A stretch of 64,000 bases of DNA from Sphingomonas cannabina (GCF_021391395.1 NZ_CP090059.1:3767001-3831000); one strand, 5' to 3'. Counted from the first letter of the stretch, positions 49,764 to 59,676 are shown. The notes: generated from the letters alone by a model not told the origin. Translations and numbers: made by a program.

Positions 49764-51749
49764 ATGTCGGCGACGAAAATCCTCTGGGGCCAGATCCTCA
49801 CCGTCTTCCTGATCGTGCTGATGACGACCTGGGGCGCGACGCAATGGACGGCCTACCGGTTCGGCTTCCAGCCACAGCTCGGGCAGCCCTGGTTCGAGCT
49901 TGCCGGGTGGCCGATCTACTATCCGCCGGCCTTCTTCTGGTGGTGGTACTTCTACGACGCCTATGCGCCGCCGATCTTCGTCGAGGGTGCCTACATTGCC
50001 GCATCCGGCGGGTTCATCTCCATCGCGGTTGCCATTGGCATGTCCGTGTGGCGGGCACGCGAAGCGAAGAACGTCGAGACCTACGGCTCGGCCCGCTGGG
50101 CGCGGCCGGAAGAGGTTAAGGCCGCAGGCTTGCTCGGCCCGGACGGCGTCGTGCTCGGCAAGCTTGAACGCGACTATCTTCGCCATGACGGTCCGGAGCA
50201 TGTGCTGTGCTTCGCGCCGACACGTTCCGGCAAGGGCGTGGGCCTGGTTGTGCCCTCGCTCTTGACCTGGCCGGGCTCGGCGATCGTTCACGATATCAAG
50301 GGCGAGAACTGGACGCTGACCGCCGGCTACCGCGCCCGGCACGGCCTCGTGCTACTGTTCGATCCGACCAATGCCAAGTCGGCGGCCTACAATCCGCTGC
50401 TCGAGGTGCGGCGCGGCGAGTGGGAAGTCCGCGACGTGCAGAACATCGCTGACATCTTGGTGGACCCGGAAGGCTCGCTCGAGAAGCGGAACCACTGGGA
50501 GAAGACGTCGCACGCGCTGCTGGTGGGTGCGATCCTCCACGTGCTCTATGCCGAGGCCGACAAGACGCTCGCCGGCGTCGCCGCTTTCCTGTCCGATCCG
50601 AAGCGTCCGATCGAGTCGACCCTCGCGGCGATGATGAAGACCGCCCACCTCGGCGAGGCCGGACCTCACCCTGTGATCGCGTCGGCTGCGCGCGAGCTGC
50701 TCAACAAATCTGACAACGAACGCTCCGGCGTACTGTCGACCGCGATGTCGTTCCTGGGTCTGTATCGCGATCCCGTCGTCGCCGAGGTCACGCGTCGCTG
50801 CGACTGGCGCATCGCCGACATGGTCGGTGGCAAGCATCCGACCACCCTCTACCTCGTGGTCCCGCCCTCCGACATCAACCGGACCAAGCCGCTGATCCGC
50901 CTGATCCTCAATCAGGTTGGCCGGCGCTTGACCGAGGATCTGCAGGCGAAGGGCAACCGCCATCGGCTGCTGCTCATGCTCGACGAGTTTCCCGCGCTCG
51001 GCCGCCTCGACTTCTTCGAGAGCGCCTTGGCGTTCATGGCGGGTTACGGCCTGAAAGCATTCCTCATCGCCCAGTCGCTGAATCAGATCGAGAAGGCCTA
51101 TGGCCCGAACAACTCGATCCTCGACAACTGCCACGTCCGGGTCAGCTTCGCGACCAATGACGAGCGGACCGCCAAACGCGTTTCGGATGCGCTCGGCACC
51201 GCCACCGAGATGAAGGCGATGAAGAACTATGCCGGCCACCGCCTCTCGCCCTGGCTCGGCCACTTGATGGTGTCTCGCTCGGAGACCGCCCGCCAATTGC
51301 TGACGCCTGGCGAGATCATGCAGCTCCCGCCCTCCGAGGAAATCGTCATGGTCGCCGGCATTCCGCCGATACGCGCGAAGAAAGCCCGCTACTATGAGGA
51401 TCGCCGATTTCAGGAGCGCATCCTGACGCCGCCCGGCCTGACCAAACCGGCAAGCGCAAGGGCAGACGATTGGAGCACGCTGGCTTTGCCCGAACGGCCG
51501 GTGCTGAACACGCCCATCGCCGTGGATGATGGGGCCGATGACGATCCGACGGATTCCGAGCGACGGCATCAGCCCGAACTGAGCCGCACCAAGACCGTCG
51601 AGCGAAAGCCGGTCATCGAAAACGAGTTCGAGATCGATCCCCGTGATGACCTCGAGGAGGATGCCGCCCGCCTTAGCCGCATGACGCAGACCATGCGCCA
51701 GGTCGCTCGCCAAGCCTCGCTCGATCCGGGCGACGGCATCGATTTATAG
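49764..51749 (+). CDS. traG: TraG/VirD4 coupling protein
   Basis: 661 residues from ATG 49764 with AAAGGAG upstream. Two N-terminal transmembrane helices (ILWGQILTVFLIVLMTTWGA and GAYIAASGGFISIAVAIGMS), then Walker A FAPTRSGKGVGLVVPSL (about residue 152), Walker B HRLLLMLDEFPALG (about 405) and FLIAQSLNQIEKAYGPNNSI. It links the relaxosome to the Trb channel. The acidic C-terminal 100 residues are typical of TraG from these ICEs. Confidence 0.95.
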   Translation: MSATKILWGQILTVFLIVLMTTWGATQWTAYRFGFQPQLGQPWFELAGWPIYYPPAFFWWWYFYDAYAPPIFVEGAYIAASGGFISIAVAIGMSVWRAREAKNVETYGSARWARPEEVKAAGLLGPDGVVLGKLERDYLRHDGPEHVLCFAPTRSGKGVGLVVPSLLTWPGSAIVHDIKGENWTLTAGYRARHGLVLLFDPTNAKSAAYNPLLEVRRGEWEVRDVQNIADILVDPEGSLEKRNHWEKTSHALLVGAILHVLYAEADKTLAGVAAFLSDPKRPIESTLAAMMKTAHLGEAGPHPVIASAARELLNKSDNERSGVLSTAMSFLGLYRDPVVAEVTRRCDWRIADMVGGKHPTTLYLVVPPSDINRTKPLIRLILNQVGRRLTEDLQAKGNRHRLLLMLDEFPALGRLDFFESALAFMAGYGLKAFLIAQSLNQIEKAYGPNNSILDNCHVRVSFATNDERTAKRVSDALGTATEMKAMKNYAGHRLSPWLGHLMVSRSETARQLLTPGEIMQLPPSEEIVMVAGIPPIRAKKARYYEDRRFQERILTPPGLTKPASARADDWSTLALPERPVLNTPIAVDDGADDDPTDSERRHQPELSRTKTVERKPVIENEFEIDPRDDLEEDAARLSRMTQTMRQVARQASLDPGDGIDL

Positions 51750-51758
51750 GAGACGGCC

Positions 51759-52193
51759 TTGATCAAGCTCCCAAAAAAGCAGCGCCTATCCGTGTATCTC
51801 GACCCGGACGTGATGAAGGCGCTCGCCGAACATGCCGCGCGGCGCGACCTATCCCTGTCCCTAGTCGCCGAGGCTGGTATCGCGTCATTCCTCTCGCCAG
51901 ACGCCGCGGAACGGCAGGAAGCGGCGGCGACGAAGCGGCTCGATCAAATTGACCGCCGCATGGCGCGCATGGAGCGCGATCTCGGCATATCGGTCGAGAC
52001 GCTCGCCGTTTTCGTTCGCTTCTGGCTGACATCTAATCCGCCGCTGCCGGAGCCGGCACAGGTTGCGGCACGCGCCAAGGCTGCGGAGCGCTATGAGGCG
52101 TTCGTCACCGCGCTCGGCCGACGACTCGCGCAGGGACCGAAGCTCAGGCAGGAGATTTCGGAGGATATAAACGCCCCGGCCGGCCCGGAGTAG
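51759..52193 (+). CDS. CopG-type ribbon-helix-helix regulator
   Basis: 144 residues from TTG 51759 with TAGGAG upstream. RHH at the N-terminus (KLPKKQRLSVYLDPDVMKAL, AEHAARRDLSLSLVAEAGIA), then a helical C-terminal region (LDQIDRRMARMERDLGISVE, TLAVFVRFWLTSN). It always sits between traG and trbB and probably regulates the trb operon or helps relaxase binding. The ten-base spacing indicates cotranscription with traG. Confidence 0.85.
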   Translation: MIKLPKKQRLSVYLDPDVMKALAEHAARRDLSLSLVAEAGIASFLSPDAAERQEAAATKRLDQIDRRMARMERDLGISVETLAVFVRFWLTSNPPLPEPAQVAARAKAAERYEAFVTALGRRLAQGPKLRQEISEDINAPAGPE

Positions 52194-52200
52194 GCCATGA

Positions 52201-52797
52201 CTAGACTTCTAAATCTTTGACGACCACGTCGAACTTGGCCATCGGCATCACCGCCCGGAAGTAGAACTCCTCCGCCTCGTGCCACTGCCGCTCCCAAGGG
52301 CCAATCGCGCCTTCCCTTTCGGCGAGCCGTACAAGACGCACTTCATCAGGTGCCACGACCGCGACGCGCAAATCGAGCAGATCGGCCAGCTCGGGACGCG
52401 CTGCATAAACTCCTTCCAGAATCACGACGGGTTTTGATTCGACCCTAGTCGGTTCATCGCACAGACGTCCGTCAAAGGCATTCCAGTCGAACGCGCGCCA
52501 CCACGCCTCCCGTCTAGCCGCCAGGGCTTCAAGCACCGATCGTTGCCGCGTCCAGTCAATGCAGGCTGCGGCCCGCGACGCCGGGCTGTCTGTCCGCAGC
52601 TCGATCCCGCCCGCATAGAAGTCGTCGCCCTCGATGACCAAGGCGTCGTGGTTCTCGGTGAGCGCCTTGGCCAATGTCGACTTACCAACACCGCTTCGGC
52701 CGTCGATTGCGACGATGAAGGGCAGCCCTTTCTGCTGCGCTAATTGGGTTATTATGCCCGCGAGCGTGCCCTCATCAGTTGCGCACCGAGGCATCAT
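52201..52797 (-). CDS. uridine-kinase-like P-loop NTPase, inserted antisense between tra and trb
   Basis: 198 residues. Walker A FIVAIDGRSGVGKSTLAKAL (about residues 30-45), then LVIEGDDFYAGGIELR with the substrate-site DDFY typical of uridine and pantothenate kinases, VVILEGVYAARPELADLLDL (Walker-B region) and an Arg-rich lid (VRLVRLAEREGAIGPWERQW). It points against the conjugation operon and is not a standard backbone gene. It is probably cargo, perhaps nucleoside salvage or a phage/host nucleotide modifier. ATG 52797 (with a second ATG at 52794) was used. Confidence 0.8.
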   Translation of the reverse strand: MMPRCATDEGTLAGIITQLAQQKGLPFIVAIDGRSGVGKSTLAKALTENHDALVIEGDDFYAGGIELRTDSPASRAAACIDWTRQRSVLEALAARREAWWRAFDWNAFDGRLCDEPTRVESKPVVILEGVYAARPELADLLDLRVAVVAPDEVRLVRLAEREGAIGPWERQWHEAEEFYFRAVMPMAKFDVVVKDLEV

Positions 52798-52986
52798 ATG
52801 GCCACCCGCCGCGCAGTCTTTGCGTCAAGTCCTTCCAGCAGTCTTCGCGTCAAAGCACCTTCTCCACTTCATCAGGCAGGGCTCTCCTACCTCCTCCGCG
52901 CCGCGATGTTGCCGTCAAAAGCAATCGTCGCACCACCGACGAGCAACCACTGAGTCCGCCGATCCCCTGTCTTTGTACGCCACAGT

Positions 52987-53011
52987 ACGACGACCATATT
53001 ATGGTTGTTGT
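52987..53011. promoter_or_regulatory. imperfect palindrome upstream of trbB
   Basis: ACGACGACCATA (52987-52998), T, TATGGTTGTTGT (53000-53011): 10 of 12 positions are symmetric. It lies in the 263-bp divergent region between the kinase and trbB genes, AT-richer than its flanks, and could be the operator of the trb promoter. Nothing else was seen in that region. Confidence 0.45.
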
Positions 53012-53060
53012 CAGGCCATGATTTCTGCCTCTTCTACTTATCCCCGATCCAGGGCCGCCC

Positions 53061-54074
53061 TTGGCGGACCCGCAAGAGAACGGGGACGACGTGGCGGCAA
53101 CTCACCAGAAATCGGAGGCGATCCTTCGCGGCGCGCGCATGCTGCGCACCGCGCTCGGCCCCGCCATCGCCAGGTTTCTGGAAGACCCCGCGATCGTCGA
53201 GGTGATGCTCAACCCCGATGGGCGGCTCTGGGTCGACCGTCTTTCGGAAGGGCTTTCGGACACGGGTGAGCTTCTGTCGCCGTCGGGCGGCGAGCGGATC
53301 ATCCGCCTCGTCGCGCACCATGTCGGCGCCGAGGTCCATCCCGGCGCCCCACGTGTCTCGGCCGAGCTGCCCGAAACGGGGGAGCGGTTCGAAGGGCTCT
53401 TGCCCCCCGTCGTGTCCGCGCCAGCCTTCGCGATCCGCAAGCCCGCCGTGGCGGTGTTCACGCTCGACGATTACGTCGCCGCCGGCATCATGGCGGCGGG
53501 TCAGGCCGAGACGCTGCGCCAGGCCGTTGGGGATCGGCGCAACATTCTCGTCGCCGGCGGCACCTCGACCGGAAAGACCACCCTGACCAATGCGCTGCTC
53601 GCCGAAGTCTCGAAGACCTCGGACCGCGTCGTCCTGATCGAGGACACGCGCGAACTGCAATGCGCCGCGCCGAACCTCGTCGCGATGCGGACAAAGGACG
53701 GCGTCGCTTCGCTCTCCGATCTCGTCCGCTCCTCGCTCCGCCTGCGCCCCGACCGCATTCCGATCGGCGAGGTCCGAGGTGCCGAGGCGCTCGATCTGCT
53801 GAAGGCCTGGGGCACCGGCCATCCCGGCGGCGTCGGGACCATCCACGCCGGCACCGCTATCGGCGCCCTGCGCCGGCTCGAACAGCTCATCCAGGAAGCC
53901 GTCGTCACCGTCCCGCGCGCACTGATCGGCGAGACGATCGATCTGGTCGCCGTGCTCTCCGGCCGCGGCTCTTCGCGCCGCCTCGCCGAACTTGCCCGCA
54001 TCGAGGGCCTCGGCCCCGACGGCGACTACCGCGTCACCCCCGCAAGCCAGCCCCTCACAGGAGACCCGTCATGA
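53061..54074 (+). CDS. trbB: TrbB, VirB11-type ATPase
   Basis: 337 residues from TTG 53061. GTG 53091, ten residues in, has GGGG five bases upstream and is a credible alternative. Features: [31 protein letters not shown], Walker [18 protein letters not shown] (about residue 165), Asp box [12 protein letters not shown], Walker [21 protein letters not shown] and His box [13 protein letters not shown] hexameric ATPase powering pilus assembly. First gene of the trb operon. Confidence 0.95.
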   Translation: MADPQENGDDVAATHQKSEAILRGARMLRTALGPAIARFLEDPAIVEVMLNPDGRLWVDRLSEGLSDTGELLSPSGGERIIRLVAHHVGAEVHPGAPRVSAELPETGERFEGLLPPVVSAPAFAIRKPAVAVFTLDDYVAAGIMAAGQAETLRQAVGDRRNILVAGGTSTGKTTLTNALLAEVSKTSDRVVLIEDTRELQCAAPNLVAMRTKDGVASLSDLVRSSLRLRPDRIPIGEVRGAEALDLLKAWGTGHPGGVGTIHAGTAIGALRRLEQLIQEAVVTVPRALIGETIDLVAVLSGRGSSRRLAELARIEGLGPDGDYRVTPASQPLTGDPS

Positions 54075-54403
54075 TCAAGCATGCTTTGCGCATTCGCCGC
54101 CACATCGCCACGGCGGTGTCCGTCACCTTCCTGACGCTCGCCCTCGCGCCGGCCGCCCATGCGTCCGGTTCGTCGATGCCCTGGGAAGCGCCGCTTCAGT
54201 CGATCCTCGAATCCATCGAGGGGCCGGTCGCCAAGATCATCGCCGTGATGATCATCATCATCACCGGCCTGACGCTCGCCTTCGGCGATACCTCGGGCGG
54301 CGCACGGCGCCTGATCCAGATCGTGTTCGGCCTGTCGATCGCCTTCGCCGCGTCCAGCTTCTTCCTGTCGTTCTTCTCGTTCGGCGGCGGGGCGCTCGTC
54401 TGA
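54071..54403 (+). CDS. trbC: TrbC pilin precursor
   Basis: 110 residues, ATGA overlap with trbB. Long signal peptide (HIATAVSVTFLTLALAPAAH, cleavage near AHASG), then two hydrophobic helices (IIAVMIIIITGLTLAFG and IQIVFGLSIAFAASSFFLSF) joined by a GDTSGGARRL turn, the VirB2/TrbC pattern. TraF would process it to the mature, possibly cyclic pilin. Confidence 0.93.
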   Translation: MIKHALRIRRHIATAVSVTFLTLALAPAAHASGSSMPWEAPLQSILESIEGPVAKIIAVMIIIITGLTLAFGDTSGGARRLIQIVFGLSIAFAASSFFLSFFSFGGGALV

Positions 54404-54684
54404 TGGCCGACGGCGCGGATCATGGCGGCGAGGTTCCGGGCTTTTTGGTGCCCGTCCACCGGGCGCTGACCGAGCACATCCTGCTCGGCGGTGCGCCGCG
54501 CTCGGTCGCTATTCTCAACGGGACACTGGCCGCCGCGCTAGGCCTCGGCCTTCGCCTCTGGCTGGTCGGTTTGGGCCTCTGGGCTCTCGGCCACTTCGCC
54601 GCCGTCTGGGCAGCCAAGCGAGACCCGCAGTTCGTCGACGTCGTGCGCAAGCATTTGCGCATCCCCGGTCACCTGTCGGTCTGA
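54403..54684 (+). CDS. trbD: TrbD, VirB3-like inner-membrane protein
   Basis: 93 residues; the ATG shares its A with the trbC stop (TGATG). VirB3 features: GFLVPVHRALTEHILLGGAP, one hydrophobic helix region (LAAALGLGLRLWLVGLGLWA) and a conserved tail (KRDPQFVDVVRKHLR). It is the inner-membrane partner of the TrbE ATPase. Confidence 0.93.
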   Translation: MADGADHGGEVPGFLVPVHRALTEHILLGGAPRSVAILNGTLAAALGLGLRLWLVGLGLWALGHFAAVWAAKRDPQFVDVVRKHLRIPGHLSV

Positions 54685-54695
54685 GGAGCGGCGCG

Positions 54696-57152
54696 ATGAT
54701 GAACCTTGCCGAGTACCGCAACCGCAACACCCGGCTTGCCGACTTCCTGCCCTGGGCCGCGCTCGCCGGCGAAGGCGTCGTCCTCAACAAGGATGGCAGC
54801 TTGCAGCGCACCGCGCGTTTCCGCGGCCCCGATCTCGACAGCGCCGTGCCGGCCGAGCTGGTCGCCGTCGCCGGTCGGCTCAACAATGCCTTCCGCCGCC
54901 TCGGCTCCGGCTGGGCCATCTTCGTCGAGGCGCAGCGCCACGGCGCCGCGACCTATCCGGCCAGCGTGTTCGCCGACAGCGCTTCCGCGCTGGTCGACGC
55001 CGAACGCAAGGCCGACTTCGAGGAGGCCGGCGCGCATTTCGAGTCGAGCTACTTCCTCACCTTTCTCTTTCTCCCGCCCGCCGAGGACGCGGCGCGTGCC
55101 GAGACCTGGCTCTACGAGGGCCGCGAGCACGCCGGCGTCGATGCGCATGAGATCCTGCGCGGCTTCATCGATCGCACTGACCGCATTCTGAACCTCATCG
55201 ACGCCTTCATGCCGGAATGCGCGTGGCTCGATGACGCCGAGACGCTCACCTACCTGCATTCGACCATTTCGACGAAACGGCACCGCGTCCGCGTTCCCGA
55301 GACCCCGATGTATCTCGACGCGCTGCTCGCGGATCAACCGCTCACCGGCGGGCTCGAACCGCGCCTCGGCGACACGAACCTGCGCATCCTCACCATTGTC
55401 GGTTTCCCGTCCGCGACGACGCCCGGCATCCTCGACGAGCTCAACCGGCTCGCCTTTCCCTATCGCTGGTCGACGCGGGCCATCCTGCTCGACAAGACCG
55501 ACGCCACCAAGCTGGTGACCAAGATCCGGCGGCAATGGTTCGCCAAGCGCAAATCCATCGCCGCCATCCTCAAGGAGATCATGACCAACGAGGCGTCGGC
55601 GCTCGTCGACACCGACGCGGCCAACAAGGCGGCCGATGCCGACATGGCGCTGCAGGAGCTGGGCGCCGACTATGCCGGTCAGGCCTATGTGACGGCGACG
55701 ATCACGGTCTGGGATGATGACCCCCGCATTGCCGCCGAGAAGCTGCGGCTGGTGGAGAAGGTCATTCAGGGGCGCGACTTCACGGCAATGGCCGAGACCA
55801 TCAATGCCGTGGACGCGTGGCTGGGTTCGCTGCCCGGCCACGTCTACGCCAATGTCCGCCAGCCGCCCATCAGCACATTGAATCTCGCTCACATGATCCC
55901 GCTGTCGGCGGTGTGGGCGGGACCGGAACGGGACGAGCACTTCGATTCACCCCCACTGCTTTACGGCAGAACGGAGGGCTCGACCCCGTTCCGGCTTTCC
56001 ATCCATGTCGGTGACGTCGGCCATACGCTGATCGTCGGGCCGACCGGCGCCGGCAAGTCCGTGCTGCTGGCGCTGATGGCGCTTCAGTTCCGGCGCTATC
56101 CGCATTCCCAGGTCTTCGCCTTCGACTTCGGTGGATCGATCCGTGCCGCGGCACTCGCCATGCGCGGTGACTGGCATGATCTCGGCGGAGGATTGACCGA
56201 AGGCGCCCACGACAGCGTGTCGCTCCAGCCGCTCGCCCGCATCGATGACGTCGCAGAGCGCGCCTGGGCCTCCGACTGGCTGATCGCGATCCTCTCCCGC
56301 GAGAGCGTGACGGTCACGCCCGAGGTCAAGGAGCATCTCTGGTCGGCCCTGACCTCGCTGGCGTCCGCGCCCGTCGCGGAGCGCACGTTGACGGGCCTGT
56401 CCGTCCTGCTCCAGTCCAACGACCTGAAGCAGGCGCTACGACCCTATTGTGTCGGCGGTCCCTATGGCCGGCTGCTCGACGCCGAGGCCGAACATCTTGG
56501 CGCCGCGAACGTCCAGGCCTTCGAGACCGAGGGGCTGATCGGCACCGGCGCGGCCGCCGCCGTGCTCGCTTATCTCTTCCATCGCATCGAGGATCGCCTC
56601 GACGGGCGGCCGACACTCCTGATCGTCGATGAAGGCTGGCTCGCCCTCGACGACGAAGGATTCGCCGGGCAGCTCCGCGAATGGCTGAAGACGCTGCGCA
56701 AGAAGAACGCCAGCGTGATCTTCGCCACCCAGTCGCTGTCCGACATAGACGGATCGGCGATCGCTCCGGCCATTATCGAGAGCTGCCAGACGCGCATCCT
56801 GCTCCCCAACGAGCGCGCGATCGAACCGCAGATCACCGCCATCTACCGTCGCTTCGGTCTCAACGACCGCCAGATCGAGATCCTCGCGCGGGCCATGCCC
56901 AAGCGCGACTATTACTGCCAGTCGCGGCGCGGCAATCGCCTGTTCGAACTGGGCTTGTCGGACGTGGCCCTGGCGCTGTGCGCGGCCTCGTCGAAACAGC
57001 ATCAGGCGATGATCGCCGACGTTCATGCCCGCAGCGGCACGGACGGGTTCCTGCGCGAGTGGCTCGCGGCGAACCGGCTCGACTGGGCTTCCGACCTTAT
57101 CGCCGACCTCACCAATGTCATCCCCCAAAACGAACCGGAGGTACGCCCATGA
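54696..57152 (+). CDS. trbE: TrbE, VirB4-type ATPase
   Basis: 818 residues. N-terminal CagE/TrbE region (LAEYRNRNTRLADFLPWAAL and FVEAQRHGAATYPASVF); Walker A LIVGPTGAGKSVLLALMAL (about residue 446); Walker B LLIVDEGWLALDDEGFAGQL; then VIFATQSLSDIDGSAIAPAI. This is the largest motor of the type IV secretion channel and is full length. Its stop overlaps trbJ (ATGA). Confidence 0.95.
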   Translation: MMNLAEYRNRNTRLADFLPWAALAGEGVVLNKDGSLQRTARFRGPDLDSAVPAELVAVAGRLNNAFRRLGSGWAIFVEAQRHGAATYPASVFADSASALVDAERKADFEEAGAHFESSYFLTFLFLPPAEDAARAETWLYEGREHAGVDAHEILRGFIDRTDRILNLIDAFMPECAWLDDAETLTYLHSTISTKRHRVRVPETPMYLDALLADQPLTGGLEPRLGDTNLRILTIVGFPSATTPGILDELNRLAFPYRWSTRAILLDKTDATKLVTKIRRQWFAKRKSIAAILKEIMTNEASALVDTDAANKAADADMALQELGADYAGQAYVTATITVWDDDPRIAAEKLRLVEKVIQGRDFTAMAETINAVDAWLGSLPGHVYANVRQPPISTLNLAHMIPLSAVWAGPERDEHFDSPPLLYGRTEGSTPFRLSIHVGDVGHTLIVGPTGAGKSVLLALMALQFRRYPHSQVFAFDFGGSIRAAALAMRGDWHDLGGGLTEGAHDSVSLQPLARIDDVAERAWASDWLIAILSRESVTVTPEVKEHLWSALTSLASAPVAERTLTGLSVLLQSNDLKQALRPYCVGGPYGRLLDAEAEHLGAANVQAFETEGLIGTGAAAAVLAYLFHRIEDRLDGRPTLLIVDEGWLALDDEGFAGQLREWLKTLRKKNASVIFATQSLSDIDGSAIAPAIIESCQTRILLPNERAIEPQITAIYRRFGLNDRQIEILARAMPKRDYYCQSRRGNRLFELGLSDVALALCAASSKQHQAMIADVHARSGTDGFLREWLAANRLDWASDLIADLTNVIPQNEPEVRP

Positions 57153-57919
57153 CACGTTCCCTTCAAAGCCGCGCGCGCACTTTGCGCATGACGGCCGCAA
57201 TTCTTGCGGCCCCTCTTGCTCTGTCTCCTGTCCTCACGCCGCCTGCCGCCGCGCAGTGGATCGTGTACGACCCGACCAACTATGCGCAAAACGTGCTGAC
57301 GGCGGCGCGCACGCTCCAGCAGGTCAATCAGCAGATCACCCAGCTTCAGAACGAAGCGACCATGCTGATCAATCAGGCCCGCAACCTGGCGAGCTTGCCG
57401 TACTCCTCGCTCCAGCAGCTTCAGCAGTCCGTCCAGCGCACGCAGCAGCTTCTGCAACAGGCGCAGGGCATCGCGCTTAACGTCCAGCAGATCGACCGCG
57501 CGTTCCAGACCACCTACGGCAATGCGTCGATTTCGGCTTCCGATCAGGCGCTCGTCACGCAGGCGCGCGAGCGCTGGCAGAACACCGTCGGCGGCTTGCA
57601 GGACGCCATGCGCGTCCAGGCCGGCGTCGTCGGCAACATCGATATCAACCGCAGCGAGATGTCGGCCCTGGTCGGCCAGAGCCAGGGCGCGACGGGCGCG
57701 TTGCAGGCGACACAGGCGGGCAATCAGCTCCTGGCGCTCCAGGCGCAGCAGCTTGCCGATCTCACAGCCGTCGTCGCTGCCAACGGACGTGCCCAGAGCC
57801 TCTCCGAGGCCGAGCGGGCGGCGGCGGCCGAGCAAGGGCGCGAGCAGCGCCGCCGCTTCCTCACACCGGGTAGCGGCTACCAACCCGGCAATGCGCGCAT
57901 GTTCCCGAACGGTAACTGA
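57149..57919 (+). CDS. trbJ: TrbJ, VirB5-like pilus-tip/periplasmic protein
   Basis: 256 residues. Signal peptide (RMTAAILAAPLALSPVLTPP, cleavage near AAAQW), then the TrbJ start WIVYDPTNYAQNVLTAARTL and a long Gln-rich coiled-coil region (QQITQLQNEATMLINQAR, SLQQLQQSVQRTQQLLQQAQ). It is predicted to be exported and associated with the pilus. Confidence 0.92.
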   Translation: MTRSLQSRARTLRMTAAILAAPLALSPVLTPPAAAQWIVYDPTNYAQNVLTAARTLQQVNQQITQLQNEATMLINQARNLASLPYSSLQQLQQSVQRTQQLLQQAQGIALNVQQIDRAFQTTYGNASISASDQALVTQARERWQNTVGGLQDAMRVQAGVVGNIDINRSEMSALVGQSQGATGALQATQAGNQLLALQAQQLADLTAVVAANGRAQSLSEAERAAAAEQGREQRRRFLTPGSGYQPGNARMFPNGN

Positions 57920-57929
57920 GGGCACGGCG

Positions 57930-58316
57930 ATGGACCGGAAGATGCTCGCGCGCCTCGGGGCCGTCGTGTTCGTCGCGGTCGCGGTCACCGCGACCGCGAT
58001 CGAGATGACCCGGAAAGAGGAGGCGCCCGAGACCTGGCCGTCCGGCCGCGCCGCGGAGGCGCCGGCCGATCCCCTGCGGGACGCATTGATCCGCTGCCAG
58101 GCGCTCGGCGAAGAGGGACCGCGCGATCCGGAATGCCGCCGTGCCTGGGCAGAGAACCGCCAGCGCTTCCTCGCACCCGGCGCCCGTCCCGCCGAGCGGT
58201 TGCCGGACATGCCGCCCGCACCGCGCGACGGCCTCACTCCTCCATCGCAGCGGACCGACCCGCCGACAGCGACACCCTCCGCACCGAACACTCCGCAACC
58301 CGACGAGGCGCGATAA
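57930..58316 (+). CDS. putative entry-exclusion protein TrbK-alt
   Basis: 128 residues from ATG 57930. One N-terminal hydrophobic helix (LARLGAVVFVAVAVTATAIE), the conserved segment DPLRDALIRCQALGEEGPRD followed by ECRRAWAENRQRFL, and a Pro-rich tail. The two cysteines and position between trbJ and trbL define the TrbK-alt group of Trb-ICEs. It is expected in the periplasm or inner membrane, blocking redundant entry of the same element. Confidence 0.85.
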   Translation: MDRKMLARLGAVVFVAVAVTATAIEMTRKEEAPETWPSGRAAEAPADPLRDALIRCQALGEEGPRDPECRRAWAENRQRFLAPGARPAERLPDMPPAPRDGLTPPSQRTDPPTATPSAPNTPQPDEAR

Positions 58317-58320
58317 AATC

Positions 58321-59676
58321 ATGGGCGGCACCGGCGTCATCGACCACTTCCTCGAGGTCTTCACCCGCTACATCGACAGCGGCTTCGGCCTGCTCAGCGG
58401 CGAAGTCGCCTTCATCGCCACGACGCTGATCGTCATCGACGTGACACTCGCGGCGCTCTTCTGGAGCTGGGGGGGCGACGACGACATCATGGCGCGGCTG
58501 GTCAAGAAGACCCTGTTCGTCGGCGTCTTCGCCTACATCATCGGCAACTGGAACAACCTCGCCCGGATCGTCTTCGAGAGCTTCGCCGGCCTCGGCCTGA
58601 AGGCGAGCGGCACAGGCTTCTCGACCGCTGACCTCATGCGTCCGGGAAAGGTCGCGCAGACGGGTCTGGATGCCGGCCGGCCGCTGCTCGATTCCATCTC
58701 CAGCCTGATGGGCTATTGGTCGTTCTTTGAGAACTTCATCCAGATCGCCTGCATGTTCCTCGCCTGGGCGCTGGTCCTGCTCGCCTTCTTCATCCTCGCC
58801 ATCCAGCTTTTCGTCACGCTCATCGAATTCAAACTGACGACGCTCGCCGGCTTCGTGCTGATTCCCTTCGGCCTCTTCGGCAAGTCCGCTTTCATGGCAG
58901 AGCGCGTGCTCGGCAACGTCATCTCGTCCGGCATCAAGGTTCTCGTGCTCGCCGTCATTATCGGCATCGGTTCGACACTCTTCTCCGAGTTCACGTCCGG
59001 CTTCGGCGGCCAGAACCCGTCGATCGACGAGGCCATGGCGATCGTGCTCGCCGCTCTATCGCTGCTCGGCCTCGGAATATTCGGCCCTGGCATCGCGAGC
59101 GGCATTGTGTCCGGCGGCCCACAGCTCAGCGCGGGCGCGGCGGTCGGAACCAGCCTCGCCGCCGGCGGCATGGTCGCGGCAGGGGCTGGCCTCGTCGGCG
59201 CGGCCGCATCCGGTGGCGCGGCTCTGGCCGGCGGTGCGGCCGCAGCCGCTCGCGGCGGCGCAGCCGTCGCGGGAGGTGCATCCACCGCTTACAGCCTCGG
59301 CGCAGCCGGCCAATCCGGCGCGGCCGGGGTTGCTTCCGGCCTCGGCGGTGTCGCCCGCGCAGGCGGCAGTGCCGCTGTCTCGCCGCTGCGTCGCGCCGCA
59401 TCGCGTGCCGCCGAGAGCATGCGCTCCAGCTTCAATGCTGGCGGCAAGGCCGCATTCGAAGCCACCGGCGGCTCATCCACCATGGGCTCGACCGGTGGCG
59501 ACGCCGCCGGCGACGGCGCGGCGCCCGCAAGCGCCGGCGGCCCGCCGGCCTGGGCGCAGCGGATGCGGCGCTCCCAACGCATGACCCACGCTGTCCAAGC
59601 CACGGCACACGCCGTCCGCTCCGGCGACGCCCATGGCGGCGGCTCTTCCGTCAACCTGTCCGAAGGCGATCGCTGA
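58321..59676 (+). CDS. trbL: TrbL, VirB6-like polytopic channel protein
   Basis: 451 residues from ATG 58321. Six or so transmembrane helices (FIATTLIVIDVTLAALFWSW, LVKKTLFVGVFAYIIGNW, FIQIACMFLAWALVLLAFFI, LTTLAGFVLIPFGLFG, LVLAVIIGIGSTLFS, IVLAALSLLGLGIFG) are followed by a Gly/Ala-rich cytoplasmic or periplasmic tail of about 170 residues. This is typical of TrbL. It ends on the ATG of trbF. Confidence 0.94.
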   Translation: MGGTGVIDHFLEVFTRYIDSGFGLLSGEVAFIATTLIVIDVTLAALFWSWGGDDDIMARLVKKTLFVGVFAYIIGNWNNLARIVFESFAGLGLKASGTGFSTADLMRPGKVAQTGLDAGRPLLDSISSLMGYWSFFENFIQIACMFLAWALVLLAFFILAIQLFVTLIEFKLTTLAGFVLIPFGLFGKSAFMAERVLGNVISSGIKVLVLAVIIGIGSTLFSEFTSGFGGQNPSIDEAMAIVLAALSLLGLGIFGPGIASGIVSGGPQLSAGAAVGTSLAAGGMVAAGAGLVGAAASGGAALAGGAAAAARGGAAVAGGASTAYSLGAAGQSGAAGVASGLGGVARAGGSAAVSPLRRAASRAAESMRSSFNAGGKAAFEATGGSSTMGSTGGDAAGDGAAPASAGGPPAWAQRMRRSQRMTHAVQATAHAVRSGDAHGGGSSVNLSEGDR

